This document shows, in pieces, positions 22,376 to 35,306 of a stretch of DNA of 64,000 nucleotides (the stretch's first letter is position 1; every line of letters starts with the position of its first letter). The position numbers and the translations under genes are program-made. Below the pieces are notes generated by a model that worked only from the letters and a program-made list of their open reading frames with translations, was not told where the DNA came from and ran no database searches. This stretch comes from Hordeum vulgare subsp. vulgare. Lineage: Eukaryota; Streptophyta; Magnoliopsida; Poales; Poaceae. Location of the stretch: NCBI RefSeq assembly GCF_904849725.1, contig NC_058524.1, positions 487,017,763 through 487,081,762 of the forward strand, in the 5' to 3' direction.

Positions 22376-23196
22376 ATGAGTTCGTCCCACAATTCTTCCG
22401 ATGAAGAATTTGATCTTGAAGACGAGGATGACCTCGCAATGGTCCTCGCTATGCACATCAACAAAAAACCGAAGCACGGTGGTTCGGTTTTTGGTCGTCA
22501 GAAATTGTGAAGGGAAAGGATCAAAGCCCACAACAGATTGATGAAGAACTATTTTTTGGACATTCCCACATACCTCGAGTCCTACTTTCAACGCCATTTT
22601 TAGATGAGCATCGAGTTGTTCAACCACATTGCAGAGAGATTGGCGAGCCATGATCGGTTTTCTCAACAAAGGAGGAATGCCCTCGGATAACTCGGCCATA
22701 GCACCTTTCAAAAGGTGACCGCCACTTTGCGTATTTTGGCATACGGTATTTCAGCGGATCTAGTTGATGATCACTTGGCCATGGGTGAGAGCCAAGCCAT
22801 CATGTGTGTCAAACGCCGCGTGGATGGATCGTGCAAGTGTTTGGTCCAAAATATTTGAGAGCTCTCAATATTAAAGACGCTGCAAGGCTTTTGGAGATGA
22901 ATAAAGCTCGCGGGTTTGTTGCCTCCTATCCATTCGACATGCGGAAACGCAATGGCGGAGCTTGAGCCAAAAATGTGGGGGCATGGGCTTGAGGGGGCGC
23001 AAACCTCATTATTTTTAACTGATTTGGAGTCAAAAATAAACCTAATATAAATAAACATAGGCTTAGTTGTTTTTGAGCTCGGGGCCATGGCCCAGGTTGC
23101 CCCCCACCAAGCTCCGCCACTGCGAAAATGCATGATGATCTTCAGAAGGATCTAATCGAGGAGTGGTGGGCATGGAATGGGCAACAAAACGCATGA
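22376..23196 (+). pseudogene. PIF/Harbinger transposase, deleted and interrupted
   Basis: The ATG at 22376 opens a frame with an acidic N-terminus (SSDEEFDLEDEDDLAM). Then come RERIKAHNRLMKNYFLDIP, SIELFNHIAERLASHD, RFSQQRRNALG, TATLRILAYG, ISADLVDDHLAMGES and DAARLLEMNKARGF, the order seen in plant HARBI1-like transposases. In-frame stops occur, and the sequence shifts frame at least once. The central part with the DDE catalytic core is missing. After a 173-bp MITE, the C-terminal HDDLQKDLIEEWWAWNGQQ ends at TGA 23194-23196. The protein normally cuts and inserts the element with a Myb-like partner; this copy is dead and no Myb-like gene is visible. Confidence 0.82.
22950..23122. mobile_element. 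Small non-autonomous hAT-like MITE (173 bp)
   Basis: The ends are inverted repeats, CAATGGCGGAGCTTG at the left and CAAGCTCCGCCACTG at the right. The flanks CGGAAACG (22942-22949) and CGAAAATG (23123-23130) match at 6 of 8 bases, fitting a decayed 8-bp hAT duplication. It lies at the junction of the internal transposase deletion. Confidence 0.75.
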
Positions 23197-24116
23197 TGTT
23201 GTATGTTTATATTCAGGCTGCAGGTGGGACTGTAGATGGGTGTCCCACCTCAAATCCACTTCATCCCACCACTGTTGTCTGGTAAGAAGTGGACATCCCA
23301 CTAAAAATCTCACGGGGTAAGTGGGATTAAGTGGGATCCCATTTACACATCTAATACAAGTATGCAACAAAGAAATTCACACAAAAGCTCCAACCTTCAA
23401 AATCTCATACACGTATGCAACATGCAACAAATGAATTAACACAACTTTTCTTCAATACATACATGTGACCACATCATAACACCATTTGCTTTGAAAATGA
23501 ACATTACAAATGCCAACAAAATTGATGGTTTTTTGCTCTAGACATGGATGACACACTGAGGCAAACACTCTAGTCCCCTTCAAAGATATCATGTCATGCA
23601 ACAAGTCCAAATATATGTGCTTTCCAGGTGGCAGATTTTTCCTTCTTCGGTTGATTGTCAATTAGCTAACTGAAATCTGGTGAGCAAAGAGAAAGTATGT
23701 TAATCAGTTGACCACTTACAGTTTACAATATTCCATAGGGTACTTCATTTCAAAAAGTTGAATGATGCATTTCCATTGAATTTTTTTTAACTGAAAGAGC
23801 AACACGCGAGGCTGCCAAAGAATTAAGGAGAAGGAATAAGACGAAACCCAGAATAGGAAAAAAACTCACACGACCGAGTGTGGATCCTCGAAAAAAACCT
23901 CAAGTTCAAACTTCAAATGTTAATCCACTACATGAGAATTAAAGGCAACATGGAAGAATTACCTAGGTGGTTCTAGCATCATCTTGATCACCACCATGGT
24001 CTTCGACTGTTAGTTCCACCTTTTGACGATCTAGAATATTGAAGGCATTCAAAATGAAACATTCAATAGGGACATTATTAAATAAAGTATGGAAAAATAA
24101 TTAAAAGCATATTACC

Positions 24117-24883
24117 GGCTGATCGAAGCCAATCCTCGAGGCACATGAGCATCTCAACGGTACTCAGGCCAAACTACTTCTATGTTCAGTGATGAGCCTT
24201 TCACCATTATTAAATGCAGCCTCCGCGGGAACTGTAGACGCAGACACTACCAATATGTTTCGGGCTATAGTCGCAAGCACTGGACACTTTGGGGAGCGGA
24301 TTTCCCACCACTTCAAGATATCTAGCTTCTGTCGATGAGGAAACGACTGTTCTTCGAGTAACCGTTGTAGCAGTTGTTGGATCTTTTCAACCTCGAAGGT
24401 GTATCCCAAATATCAAGAGTGCCCTCCTCATCCTCCTGTGCAAGCTCCTCACCTTCATCACAAGTGTTTTTGAGTTCAGATGCATATTCGGCAAAGAGGG
24501 TCTTCATCACACTCTGCACATGGGTAAGATATTTCTCGGCGTCATCATCACCAAAAGCTGCAATCAATTGGAAGTCAACATATTCATATTTGTACATTGG
24601 ATCAAAAATTACAAGCACACAACTTGCTAAGAATGACTCCTCAAAATATTTGATCCACTTCTTCTCCATCTCTTTCACCATGGCAATAATGGTAGGATTT
24701 TCACTCAAGACTTCTTTCTCCATTATTTGCTTCACATTCCACACCTCGTAGAAGTAAAGGTGAGAGGTGGGATATGTCCTACCCGAGATTTTCTTCGTGG
24801 ATGTGTACAAAGCGCCCAAAAGATGGAAAATAGCTTCGGCCATCTCCCATTCACTAGCTAAAGGAGCGAATTTATAATATTTG
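24117..24883 (-). pseudogene. hAT transposase, C-terminal third
   Basis: The minus-strand frame from 24883 reads FAPLASEWEMAEAIFHLLGA, then TYPTSHLYFYEVWN, ASCVLVIFDPMYKYEYVDF and an acidic stretch. It continues in a second frame with KLDILKWWEIRSPKCPVLAT and SASTVPAEAAFNNGERLI, the hAT dimerisation domain, then HRSSL. A one-base shift after HRSSL leads to STVEMLMCLEDWL, the usual C-terminus. At least two frameshifts are present. It is separated from the middle of the gene by 16.9 kb of inserted LTR elements. The protein belongs to the zinc-finger BED/RICESLEEPER-like hAT group. Confidence 0.85.
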
Positions 24884-27800
24884 TGTAACACCTAATTTTA
24901 ACTCTCTTGACTAATTTGACTTTTCTCAAAAATTAGGACCAATTAAAATTTTGTGAATGCTTGTGATGCTTGATGTGATGTTGCTTGATTGCATATTGCT
25001 TGTGTTTGAGTCCAAAGCTCTCGCTATTATCCAAACTCAGCTCCTTGACCCAAACCCTTGCCTAATGATCACGACATGTGTTTAGGACCAAAAACTATTT
25101 TTACCTAATGTTAATTTTCAGCAAAACCATTTCTCTGATTTAAGCTTTCAAAACCCCTGAGTTGGGATTTGTACTACAAGACCTCATATTAGGGAAATTA
25201 TCTTTCACCAAATACTTTATTTAAAACCCATTATCAAAATTACTTTCCAAAACCACAATCTTATTATTTTCAAAGTTATTTTATTATTTTATTTAAATGC
25301 CTTCTTGTGAAGCCAGAAATGGTCCCTTGTGAAGGAAAGTTATTTTTATCGCTTTCAAAATATTTGAGAAAATTTAGGGAAACTCAGTGGACATATATAT
25401 TCCATATATATGAGTTTCAAAACATGGTCATGTTCAAAATATTGGGCAAACCCCTTCAAAACCCTTCCTGCCTATTTCAAGATTTTGGAATATTTCTATA
25501 AGAAATATTCTCAATAAATTCCAGTAAAATTCTAGCATGTCACATATGATATATGTCATGATCTTGCCAACTTTCATCTCAATCCAAGTTGATTTGACTC
25601 CCCTGATTGTTCTAAAACCCTATCTGTCCAGATCCAAATTTGAGCAACTCTACATTGCCAAGTATGTCTAATTGTGCTCAAATTTGGTGGGCATGTTCTG
25701 ATACTCCAATAATGCATCCACACTAAGTGGTGCATCAAGGAGAATAGAAGAAATTGTCCAAATCCCCTCAAAACTCTCTCTGTTGATTTCTGACTTTGGG
25801 AAACTTTACATTATAAAGTTTCTCCAATTGATCCCAAAATTTGTGGGCATGCTTTAATGCTCAAATAATGCCCCCACACCAAATATTGGATTTGTGGGAA
25901 TTGATTGTAAGCAGAAGGTCATTTCTGCCCATTTCATGGGTTTTCCAAGTCTACATTGGAAACCTTGTCCACCTAATCCCAAATTTTGTGTCCAAGCTTA
26001 CTTTCATCTATTACTTGATCGTGTTAAGTTTCATATCAATTGAAGTCCATCTGGTAGCCCTGACACTCATTAAACACCTCGTGTGCACTCAGCAAGTTGG
26101 CTACTTTGTCCCCTTCCACTATTACCCTTGAGCTTAAATCTTTACCACAGCCTTCCCTAGTTAATTTTTTACTCCAGTAGCTTTTCCATGGCCACTGGTC
26201 AATTATTGGAGAGAGACCCCTTGTAGCTACCCTTCATTTTCACCATGGCAGCTCCCTTTTTACCTCTCTTCCAATACTTATGCTTAATCCAATGCCCCCA
26301 CATTCCTCCAGGGCATCTCTATTATGTCAATGCATCATTTCAAATGGCATGCTCATGTAGGAAAAATGAGCAGCACATCTACAAGTTGATTTCTGGCTGA
26401 ATTGGAGCCTTGTATAGCAAGTGCTAGCTACCCTCCTTTTCTTGAGCTCAAACTTGGCAGTGTTGTAGTCCTTGCATAGCTAACAATGCCAGACATTGTT
26501 TTCCCCAAGACTCTCCATTTGAAATTCACTTTTATTAGCTCTAAGTTTGTTGTTGCAAACTTAACAACAGTCAAAGACCATCCAAACCAACTCCACTAGA
26601 GACCAAACTCCTCAGTCACACTCCAGCTAACATGCCCCACATCCCAGACATCCTTGACTGGTCAAAATGGCACCCTAGGCATAGGTGGCCATGGTGACCA
26701 CCACCCTGGCATGCAAAACAAGTGCTCTGCACCTTGTTTTCTTTCTCCAGGCCATATCCAGCCATTGCTACGTGTCTCAGAGCACCAGGGTGTTCCCCTT
26801 GACTGGTCCAAGCCCTTCATGACACTGGCTAGCCGCCAAGTTGCCCCTGACATGCGTGCTCTTGCCGTGCAGCGAGCTACGAGGTGCTCCCGAGCCCTCC
26901 TGCGTGCCCCTCCATTTTATCCCCTGCCCGAGCCCTCTCTGGCTTCCCCCTTAGCATCTCCCCCCTGTGGCTCCCATGTGTCACGCCCAAGATGCGACCC
27001 TATCCTCAATTTGGCACGAAGGCCTCGTCAGGGATAGAAGCTCATCTCGTCGTGTCGCAAGAATGGATATCGTTACAAGTACATGTACTAAAAAGATGAG
27101 ATATATATATAGAATTGGCTTACACTCGCCACAAGCTACATCAGAGTCACATCAGTACATTACATAATCATCAAGAGTAAGAGCAGGGTCCGACTACGGA
27201 TGAAAACAAACGAGAAAAGAAGAACGACGTCCATCCTTGCTATCCCAGGATGCCGGCCTGGAACCCCATCCTAGATTGATGAAGAAGAAGAAGAAGAAGA
27301 AGCAACTCCAAATGAGCAATCAATGCGCTCGCGTCAAGTAACCTTTACATGTACCTGCAACTGGTGTTCTAGTAATCTGTGAGCCACAGGGGACTCAACA
27401 ATCTCATTTCCAAAGGTATCAAGACTAGCAAAGCGTAATGGGTGAGGCATGGTTAAGTGGTGAGGTTGCAGCAGCGGCTAAGCACATATTTGGTGGCTAA
27501 TCTTACGAGTACAAGAAATAAGAGGGGGAAGATCTACGCATAACGGACGTGACTACTGATGATCAAATGAATGATCCTGAACACCTACCTACGTCAGACA
27601 TAACCCCACCGAGTCCTCGATCGGAGAAGGAACTCACGAAAGAGACAGTCACGGTTACACACACAGTTGGCATATTTTAATTAAGTTAACTTTAAGTTAT
27701 CTATAACTAGTGTTAAACAAAGTTTCCACGTTGCCACATAACCGCGGGCACGTCTTTCCAAAAAGATTTAACCCTGCAGGGGTGCTCCAACTAGTCTGTC

Positions 27801-29567
27801 ACAAATTACCACAAGCCGCATAGAAATCCTCAATCACGAGACTCGCGATCTCGTCGGATTCCCTAGTGGAAAACAACAACTCTGGGATTACCCAAAGCAT
27901 CACCGGAATCCCGATGCACAAGATATCTCGTCAAAGGTAAAACTAATCCAGCAAGGCCACCCGGTGTGTCGACGAACCCGATAGGAGCCGCGTATCTCGT
28001 TCTCAGGACACACCGTCTATGCATAGTGGACGGTAGCCAAACCTCGAGTTGCCCCGAGGTGGCACCGCCGACTGCTAGGTGGGTGGACTAACACTCATGA
28101 GGAGTACTGGCCCGGGGGGTTGATTAAATTATCCTCGGGGTCTGGAAAGTCCCTATGCAATTTGATTAGGTGATTAGGCAAATGTAGTACCAATGTTGGG
28201 CCTTGCCAGACCAGCTTTAATCTAAAACGAATTATCAAGGGGGTCCCCATAACAACCCCGATCGTGTTAGGAGCGCTCATTTATGGAACATAACACCGGT
28301 AGCCGGAAACTAAGGGGGCAAAGGTGGAACAAAACACCAGGCTAGAAAGGCCGAGCCTTCCACCTTTTACCAAGTATATAGGTGCATTAAATGAAATAGC
28401 ATTTAATATGGTGATATAACAAGGAACCCATGTTTTTCACATGGAAGCAACTGCACCTGCAACTAGCAACGCTAACACAGGGTTAAGCAAGCAGTAACAT
28501 AGCCAATCAGTGGTTTGCTAGGTTGAACAGGTTGAAGGTTACATGGCATTGTTGAGAGGCTGATATTTAACAAGTGGTAGGCAACGAGACATAAACGATA
28601 GAAGCGATAAACTAGCATGGCAATGATAGTAATGATATCTGGGGAATTGATCATCTTGCCTGAGATCCCGCTTGGAAGAAGAATGCCTTCGTGAAGCAGA
28701 CGAACCGATGTAGTCGAACAGGTCCTCACAATCCGGCACGCTGCGGAACTCTAACGAGACGAAGCAAACCGGAAACACAAATCAACACACGGAATTCACC
28801 ACACGATGCACAACACAAATGATGCATGAGCAGTTGAATACATGCAAGACACGGCATGGCAATTCAGAACAATCAAACGCTACACATTAAGTGAAGTTCA
28901 ATATGCAACGAGTTGCATATTGACGAAACTCCATGTTTAATTATTTAGTTTCATCCTGATTAAGTACACGACAATATTAAATGTTATTAAACATGGCACG
29001 AGGGTGAAGCACAATTAATCTACCTAGCTAGGCATTTTAAATGAGGCCGGAAACGACATATAGCATCTATGAAATGACCCCACGTGTTAAATCTTAATTC
29101 TGTCCAGATTTTTCCTAATCACATTTTAGGTTTGTTAAATGGCAAAACAAACTGGTTCACGTGATTCTACTCGTCGTTCTGGTCCATTTACATATATGGC
29201 ACATCTCCAACGGAGCTACGAACAAATAGTTACGACCTTTGGCACGTCGACACGCAAAGCAATGCAAACAGCACACTAAACAGTTCTAATTATGCATGAG
29301 AGTTGGAAATTATTAACGTACGCGAAAAATCTAGTCAAGCTACAAATTTGAATCACTCCGAACCGATGCACGGTTTAGAAACTACGCTCGTTTGGAAAAT
29401 AAAGCTTTTCCTGAAATTAGCAAAGTCCCTGGAAATTGGAAAATCACACGATGTTAAAAAAACACAGTGGACCGCATTGCACCATAGTGCAGTGGCCCGG
29501 GGCTGAAATCGGCCCACAACAGCTGTGTGCAAGAGAGAAAAAAAACCACAACCAGCAAAAGATTAAA

Positions 29568-29634
29568 GGCACCCATGGGATTTGATCCCATGACCTCCTG
29601 GACCAGGGAAAAATACTCCAACCATTGCGCTGTT
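29568..29634 (-). other. tRNA-like module 1 inside the 4.4-kb LTR
   Basis: On the minus strand the stretch holds an A-box-like AGCGCAATGGTTGGAG, an anticodon-arm-like CCTGGTCCAGG, and a T-arm-like ATGGGATCAAATCCCAT followed by GGGTGCC. The 5' acceptor strand does not pair well, so this is a tRNA-derived or tRNA-mimicking sequence and not a normal tRNA gene. Confidence 0.5.
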
Positions 29635-29716
29635 GTTGAGACTTTGGTACAAGGCGGGTATATACATGACATGTATCACACCGAGGCTCTAATCTAAATA
29701 ACACAAAAACAAAATA

Positions 29717-29790
29717 GGCATAGCTGGGATTCGAACCCCAGATCTCTGGGATGTAACCGGTTGACACAAACCAGTTGACCTGTGCATGCT
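29717..29790 (-). other. tRNA-like module 2 inside the 4.4-kb LTR
   Basis: On the minus strand CTGGGGTTCGAATCCCAG is a perfect T-arm with the canonical GGTTCGAATCC B box, followed by CTATGCC. An A-box-like GCACAGGTCAACTGG lies upstream at normal spacing. The 5' acceptor strand is imperfect. It lies about 85 bp from module 1 and in the same orientation. Confidence 0.55.
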
Positions 29791-31496
29791 CGAGTGATAT
29801 ATAGCAGGGTGTGTCCTATACATATGAAAGAAACACGGGTGTTCTTTCCCACAATGCACGCACGCAATGGCAGAACAGTGGCGGACACGGGGGCTGCACA
29901 CCTGCTGCAAACCTGCTGCGGATGGCGCGGCAGAGGGGTCGAGCACGGGGGTTGGGGATGGGGCGCTGGACCCATTCCTAGGCAGCGAGCGCTGGTTCAA
30001 GGCCCCATGGAGGAGCTCCTGTTTTACCTGTGCTCTTACAGAAAAGGGAGGAAGATGCAGAGATCAAAGAGAGCAGAGGGAAACCATAGGGAGGAGAAGA
30101 GAGGGCAAGGGAACCTGCTGTGGCGCCAGGTCGGCCTGGGCGGCGCTGGTCTGGTCGACGACTGCTGGCGGTGGGGTTGCGCTGGTGGAGACCCAAGGCT
30201 GCTCCAGGGGGAGCCCCTGCTTACACGAGACGAAGCTGAGGGCGCAGGGCGCAGTCAACAGAGAGTTGATCCAACGGGCAGCACGTAATGGCTTGGGAAA
30301 CGAACGAGAACGGCTCGAGATTGGTAGATCCGGGCTCGAGCCACCCATTCCCTACAATGATGGCTCTTGGGGAGGCGCGGTCGGAAACCTCCATGAAGGC
30401 GACGACGGGTTCCTGTGCTTTGGTCAACAAGAGAAGAGAGAAATCTTTAACAGAGAGAGATAAGAGGGAATATGAGGAGGAGAAGGTGCGCACGGGCCTC
30501 TACTCCTGGTCCTGGTCGTCGGCGGCGGCTGGATGTGGCGGAGGGTTCAAGTCCTCGGGCGGAGGCGGTTGCCTCGGTCCAGATTGGATCGAGCGCCGCG
30601 GGAGGTTGCGAGCTAGTTGGCTCGATGCTGAAACAGAGGGAGTTGGGCGGCGGCGGTTGTGAGGGACAAGGCTCCTAATTTTTAGGTTTTGGATAGATTT
30701 AGACTAGGGTCCAAATATATAGCTAGTGGGCTAGGTTTAGGTTAATCTCGACCCTTCGTTTTCAATCGGACGATCGAAAAAAAATAGGTTAGGTTGACCA
30801 ATGGACAAACTCAAGACGGTTTGCGGTAAAACAGGGTTGATCCGGACCCCATGGTCACGACCGTCGGGTTCGGGTTTCGGGAGGTTTTAGACTGGGCTGC
30901 GTGTAGGGTCGGTACACTGTGAGAGGGGCTAGGCGGAGATGAGAGGGAAAACGGGAAGCCCGGCAACGACTTTTAAAATACCGGAAAACGTCTGACGATA
31001 AACCGAATACGATGCCGCTAGGGTCGACCGTTCGGGTACCAGACGGACTCCGATTGCGACGAAACTTGACAGGCGGCCTAGCTACAACTAATTACGACCG
31101 CACGCCAAGTTCCAACCCAATCAAATAAAGTTTTAAACACACTTTTGAAAACAAGATTTAGACGATGTCGCGGGCGCGTGCGTGTGTGGTCGGGCTCAGA
31201 ACGGACGACGGCGATAACCGGCAACTAACAACGGATGCAAGTTTTGAAAACTGGCGGCAACGGAGATGCCGATGCGATGCAGATGATGTGCATGATGCGA
31301 TGATGATGCGACAAAAGAAAGTAGACACACGACGAAAACGGAAAGGAAAGGGAACCTTCTGGAACATCGGCATCGGGCTGTCACACCATGGCATCGTGCG
31401 GCCGAGGCCGAGCTGTGTGCCGGCTTCCTCTGTGGCAACGTCCCGGTGAGCTCCGGCCCTCCCCCTCGCCCTCCAGGCCATGGAACGGGGGCGGCG

Positions 31497-33022
31497 TGAT
31501 ACGTCTCCAACGTATCTATAATTTTTTATGGTTTCATGCTATTATCTTGTCAAACTTTGGATGTTTTGTATGCCTTTTATATCTTTTTTGGGAGTAACTT
31601 ATTAACTCAGTGCCAAGTGCCAGTTCCTGCTTTTGACATGTTTTTGACCCTTTTCAGAGGAGGATTTTAAACGGAGTCCAAACGGAACGAAACTTCCAAA
31701 AAGATTTTTTCCGAAACAGAAGAAGATCGGGGAACTTAAGAACCAAGGCAGGGGGTCACCAGGGACCCCACAAGCCCCCTAGCCGCGGCCAGGGGGGCCG
31801 CGCCTCCCAGGCTTGTGGGCTCCCTTGGCCACCTCTGCCCTAGGTCTTTCGCCTATATATTCCCAAAAATTCCAGAAAAAATCAGGAGATCATCGAAAGT
31901 ACTTTTTCGCCGCCGCAAGCTTCTCTCTCCGCAAGATCCCATCTGGGGCACGTTGTGGTGTCCTGCCGGAGGGGGGATTCGGATATGGAGGGCTTCTTCA
32001 TCAACACCATGACCTCTCCGATGATGCGTGAGTAGTTCACCATAGACCTACGGGTCCATAGCTAGTAGCTAGATGGCTTCTTCTCTCTCTTGGATCTTCA
32101 ATACAAAGTTCTCCATGATCTTCATGGAGATCTATCCGATGTAATCTTCTTATGCGGTGTGTTTGTCGAGATTCAATGAATTGTGGATTTATGATCAGAT
32201 TATCTATGAACCTTATTTGAGTTTCTTCTGATCTCTTATATGCATGATTTCATATCCTTGTAATTCTCTTCGAGTTGTGGGTTTTGTTTGGCCAGCTTGA
32301 TCTATGATTCTTGCAATGGGAGAAGTGCTTGGTTTTGGTTTCATACCGTGCGGTGACCTCACCCAGTGACAGAAGGGTAGCGAGGCACGCATCGCGTTGT
32401 TGCCATCAAGGGTAAAAAGATGGTGTTTTCATCATTGGTTTGAGATTATCCCTCTACATCATGTCATCTTGCTTAAGGCGTTACTCTGTTCGTCATGAAC
32501 TCAATACACTAGATGAATGTTGGATAGCGGTTGATTTGTGGAGTAATAGTAGTAGATGCAGAAAGTATCGGCCTACTTGTCTCGGACGTGATGCATATAA
32601 GTATGATCATCGCCTTAGATATCGTCATGACTTTGCGCGGTTCTATCAATTGCTCGACAGTAATTTGTTCACCCACCGTAATATTTTCTATTTTGAGAGA
32701 AGCCTCTAGTGAAAACTATGGCCCCGGGTCTACTTCACACCATATTTTTAGCCTTACACTTTTACTTCGTTGCACTTTCCGCCTTCTGATCTCACTTTGC
32801 AATCAACCTTGAAGGGATTGACAACCCCTTTATAGCGTTGGGTGCAAGCTCTTTGTGTTTGTGCGGGTACCCTGGACTTGACGAGATTCTCCTACAGGAT
32901 TGATACCTTGGTTCTCAAACTGAGGGAAATACTTACTGCTCCTGTGCTGCATCACCCTTTCCTCTTCAAGGGAAAACCAACGCAAGCTCAAGAGACGACA
33001 GAAGGTTTCTGTCGACATAGCA
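31497..33022 (+). repeat. 5' LTR of the gag-protease Gypsy element (1526 bp)
   Basis: Starts TGATACGTCTCCAACG and ends TCTGTCGACATAGCA just before GAAGGATTTC and the primer site. It carries the GC-rich hairpin module at 31763-31825. Confidence 0.92.
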
Positions 33023-33032
33023 GAAGGATTTC

Positions 33033-33050
33033 TGGCGCCGTTGCCGGGGA
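33033..33050 (+). other. Primer binding site, Asp-tRNA type
   Basis: TGGCGCCGTTGCCGGGGA, ten bases after the LTR end. This is the primer-site pattern of Athila-like and related grass Gypsy elements. Confidence 0.88.
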
Positions 33051-33245
33051 GGAACAAGTCAAGAACTCATCCAAGTAAGTGTTGCAAACTCATCTCTTGC
33101 ATTTACTTTTTTGCCTCTCGTTTTCCTCTCCCCCACTTCTGAAAAACAAAAATTTACAAAAAAAATATTTGCCTCTTTTTCGTTCGCCCTTTTCTCTCGC
33201 TTGCTCTTTTTTCGCTTGTGTGCTTGCTTTCTTGCTGAAGTCACC

Positions 33246-34892
33246 ATGACTGAAAACACCAAACTTTGTGACTTCTCGAATACTAATAATAATGATTTTA
33301 TTAGTACTCCAATTGCTCCCGCCACTAGTGCGTAGTCATACAAAATCAATGCCGCTTTGCTGAATCTTGTTATGAAAGAGCAATTCTCCGGCCTTCCTAG
33401 TGAATATGCCGCATCCCATCTTAATACCTTCATTGAGCTTTGCGATATGCAAAAGAAGAAAGATGTGGATAATGATGTCATTAAATTGAAGCTTTTTCCT
33501 TTCTCGTTGCGAGATCGAGAAAAAACTTGGTTTTCGTCTTTGCCCAGAAATATTATTGATTCTTGGGATAAGTGCAAAGATGATATATCCAAGTATTTTC
33601 CGCCGGCTAAGATTATCTCTCTTCGTAATGATATCATGAATTTTAAGCAACTTGATCATGAACATGTTGCACAATCTTGGGAGAGGATGAAATTGATGAT
33701 TAGAAATTGTCCCGCTCATGGCTTGAGTCTTTGGATGATTATAAAAATCTTCTACGTTGGCTTGAATTTTTCTTCTAGAAATATCTTGGACTCCGTCTTA
33801 GGTGGAACGTTCATGTAAATCACGTTAGGAGAAGCCACAAAACTACTAGACAATATCATGTCTAACTACTCTCACTGGCACACTGAAAGGTCACCTACTA
33901 GTAAGAAGGTACACACTAGCTTGTTGAGTGCTAAGATGGATGAGTTAATGAATTTGGTTGCTAGTAGAAGTGCTCCTTTAGATCCTAATGATATGCCCTT
34001 GTCGTCCTTGATTGAGAGTAGCAACGCTAGCTTGGACGTTAATTTTGTCGGTAGGAATAATTTTGGCAACAACAATGCTTTTAGAGGAAACTATGTTCCT
34101 AGGCCTTTTCCTAGTAACCCCTCTAATAACTTTGGAAACTCCTACAACAATACTCATGGAAATTACAATATATTACCCTCTGATCTAGAGAGTAATATCA
34201 AAGAGTTTATCAACTCGCAAAAGATTTTCAATGCGTCCATAGAGGAAAAACTACTCAAAATTGACGATTTGGCTAAGAGCGTTGATAGAATGTCTAGTGA
34301 TATTGATGCTTTGAAAGTTAGATGTGCTCCTTCCAAGATCAATATGGATGAAACTTTGAAAGCTATGCATGTTTCCATGAGTGAGAGCAAAGAAAGAACT
34401 GCCCAAATTCGTGCTAGACATGAATGGCTTAAAAACGCATCTTCTCGTGATAAGAATCACGAAGATCTTAAAGTGCTTGGTGTGAATCCCATTGAATCTT
34501 TGTTTTCTCGTGTCAAACCTAATGATGATGGGGCTGGATATGAATCCACTTTGGTTGAAAAACGCCCCAATGATTCGGAGTCCATCTATCTTGATGCTAA
34601 AAGCATTGAAAGTGGAGTAGAACATATTAAAACCTTGAGTAGTAATGAAATTACTACTTTGGATTTCAAGGAATTCAATTATGATAGTTTCTCCTTGATT
34701 GAATGCATTTCCTTGATGCAATCCATGCTAAACTCTCCACACGCTTATAACCAAAACAAGGCCTTTACCGATCATATCATCGAAGCTATGATAAAATCTC
34801 TTGAAGAGAAACTTGAATTGGAAGTCTCTATCCCTAGAAAGCTTCATGATGAGTGGGAACCTACTATCAAAATCAAAATAAAAAAACTATGA
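33246..34892 (+). pseudogene. gag gene of the Gypsy element, with two in-frame stops
   Basis: The ATG at 33246 (CACCATGAC) opens a frame of about 548 codons, interrupted by TAG at 33333-33335 and TAA at 33816-33818 and otherwise continuous. The first third holds the retrotransposon gag pattern: FSGLPSEYAASHLNTFIELC, LFPFSLRDREKTWFSSLP, SWDKCKDDISKYFPPAK, FKQLDHEHVAQSWERMKLM. An Asn/Gly/Phe-rich stretch (FGNNNAFRGNYVPRPF) follows at about residues 260-300. Then comes a long charged, probably helical, region with DLAKSVDRMSSDIDALK. No CCHC knuckle was seen. The protein would package element RNA. The two stops should block expression unless other copies supply it. Confidence 0.87.
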
Positions 34893-35306
34893 ATGCAATG
34901 CTTTGTGTGATTTGGGTGCTAGTGTTTCCGCGATTCCAAAGTCTTGATGTGATGTTCTGGGTTTTAATGAGAATGAAGAGTGTTCTCTTAATTTGCATCT
35001 TACGGATTCTACTGTCAAAAACCCATGGGAAGGATCAATGATGTTCTTATTATTGCAAATAGGAACTATGTACCCGTGGATTTCATTGTGCTTGACATTG
35101 ATTGCAATCCTACATGCCCTATCATTCTTGGTAGACCTTTCCTAAGGACTATCAGTGCTATCATCGATATGAAGGAATGGAATATTAGATTTCAATTTCC
35201 TTTAAAGAAGGGCATGGAGCACTTTCCTAGAAAGAAAATAAGATTGCCTTATGAATCCATGATGAGGGCTACTTATGCTTTGAGTACCAAAGACGACGAT
35301 ACGTGA
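34893..35306 (+). pseudogene. Retroviral-type aspartic protease region of the Gypsy element
   Basis: It follows gag directly. A DLGASVSAIP motif, with the catalytic Asp, can be seen near 34907-34936 in a shifted frame. NRNYVPVDFIVLDIDCNPTC and IILGRPFLRTISAIIDMKE, with the flap and Gly-Arg-Pro-Phe motif of Athila proteases, lie at 35050-35175. The end is KGMEHFPRKKIRLPYES and a stop at 35306. Frameshifts occur in an A run at 34880-34886 and another at 35017-35021, and a TGA occurs near 34944. No reverse transcriptase follows. Confidence 0.85.

Larger units (their letters stand above)
26979..31385. repeat. 4.4-kb solo LTR with CCATG duplication
   Basis: Ends TGTCACGCCCAAGATGC and GGGCTGTCACA, flanked by perfect CCATG duplications at 26974-26978 and 31386-31390. 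No primer site, purine tract or retroviral domain was seen. Frames up to 198 codons around 29782-30662 overlap in several frames in GC-rich sequence and look like noise. I favour minus-strand orientation, because TGTGACAGCCCGATGCC on that strand resembles an LTR start I know. Two tRNA-like modules lie at 29568-29790, and a GAA run is at 27281-27301. Confidence 0.85.

Noticed and set aside
29717..29790. A functional tRNA gene
   Set aside because: The T-arm and B box are good, but the acceptor stem does not pair and the sequence lies inside an LTR; described as tRNA-like only.
29782..30678. Overlapping frames of 90-198 codons on both strands
   Set aside because: GC-rich LTR sequence with few stops, no domain motif and several competing frames; not supported as a gene.
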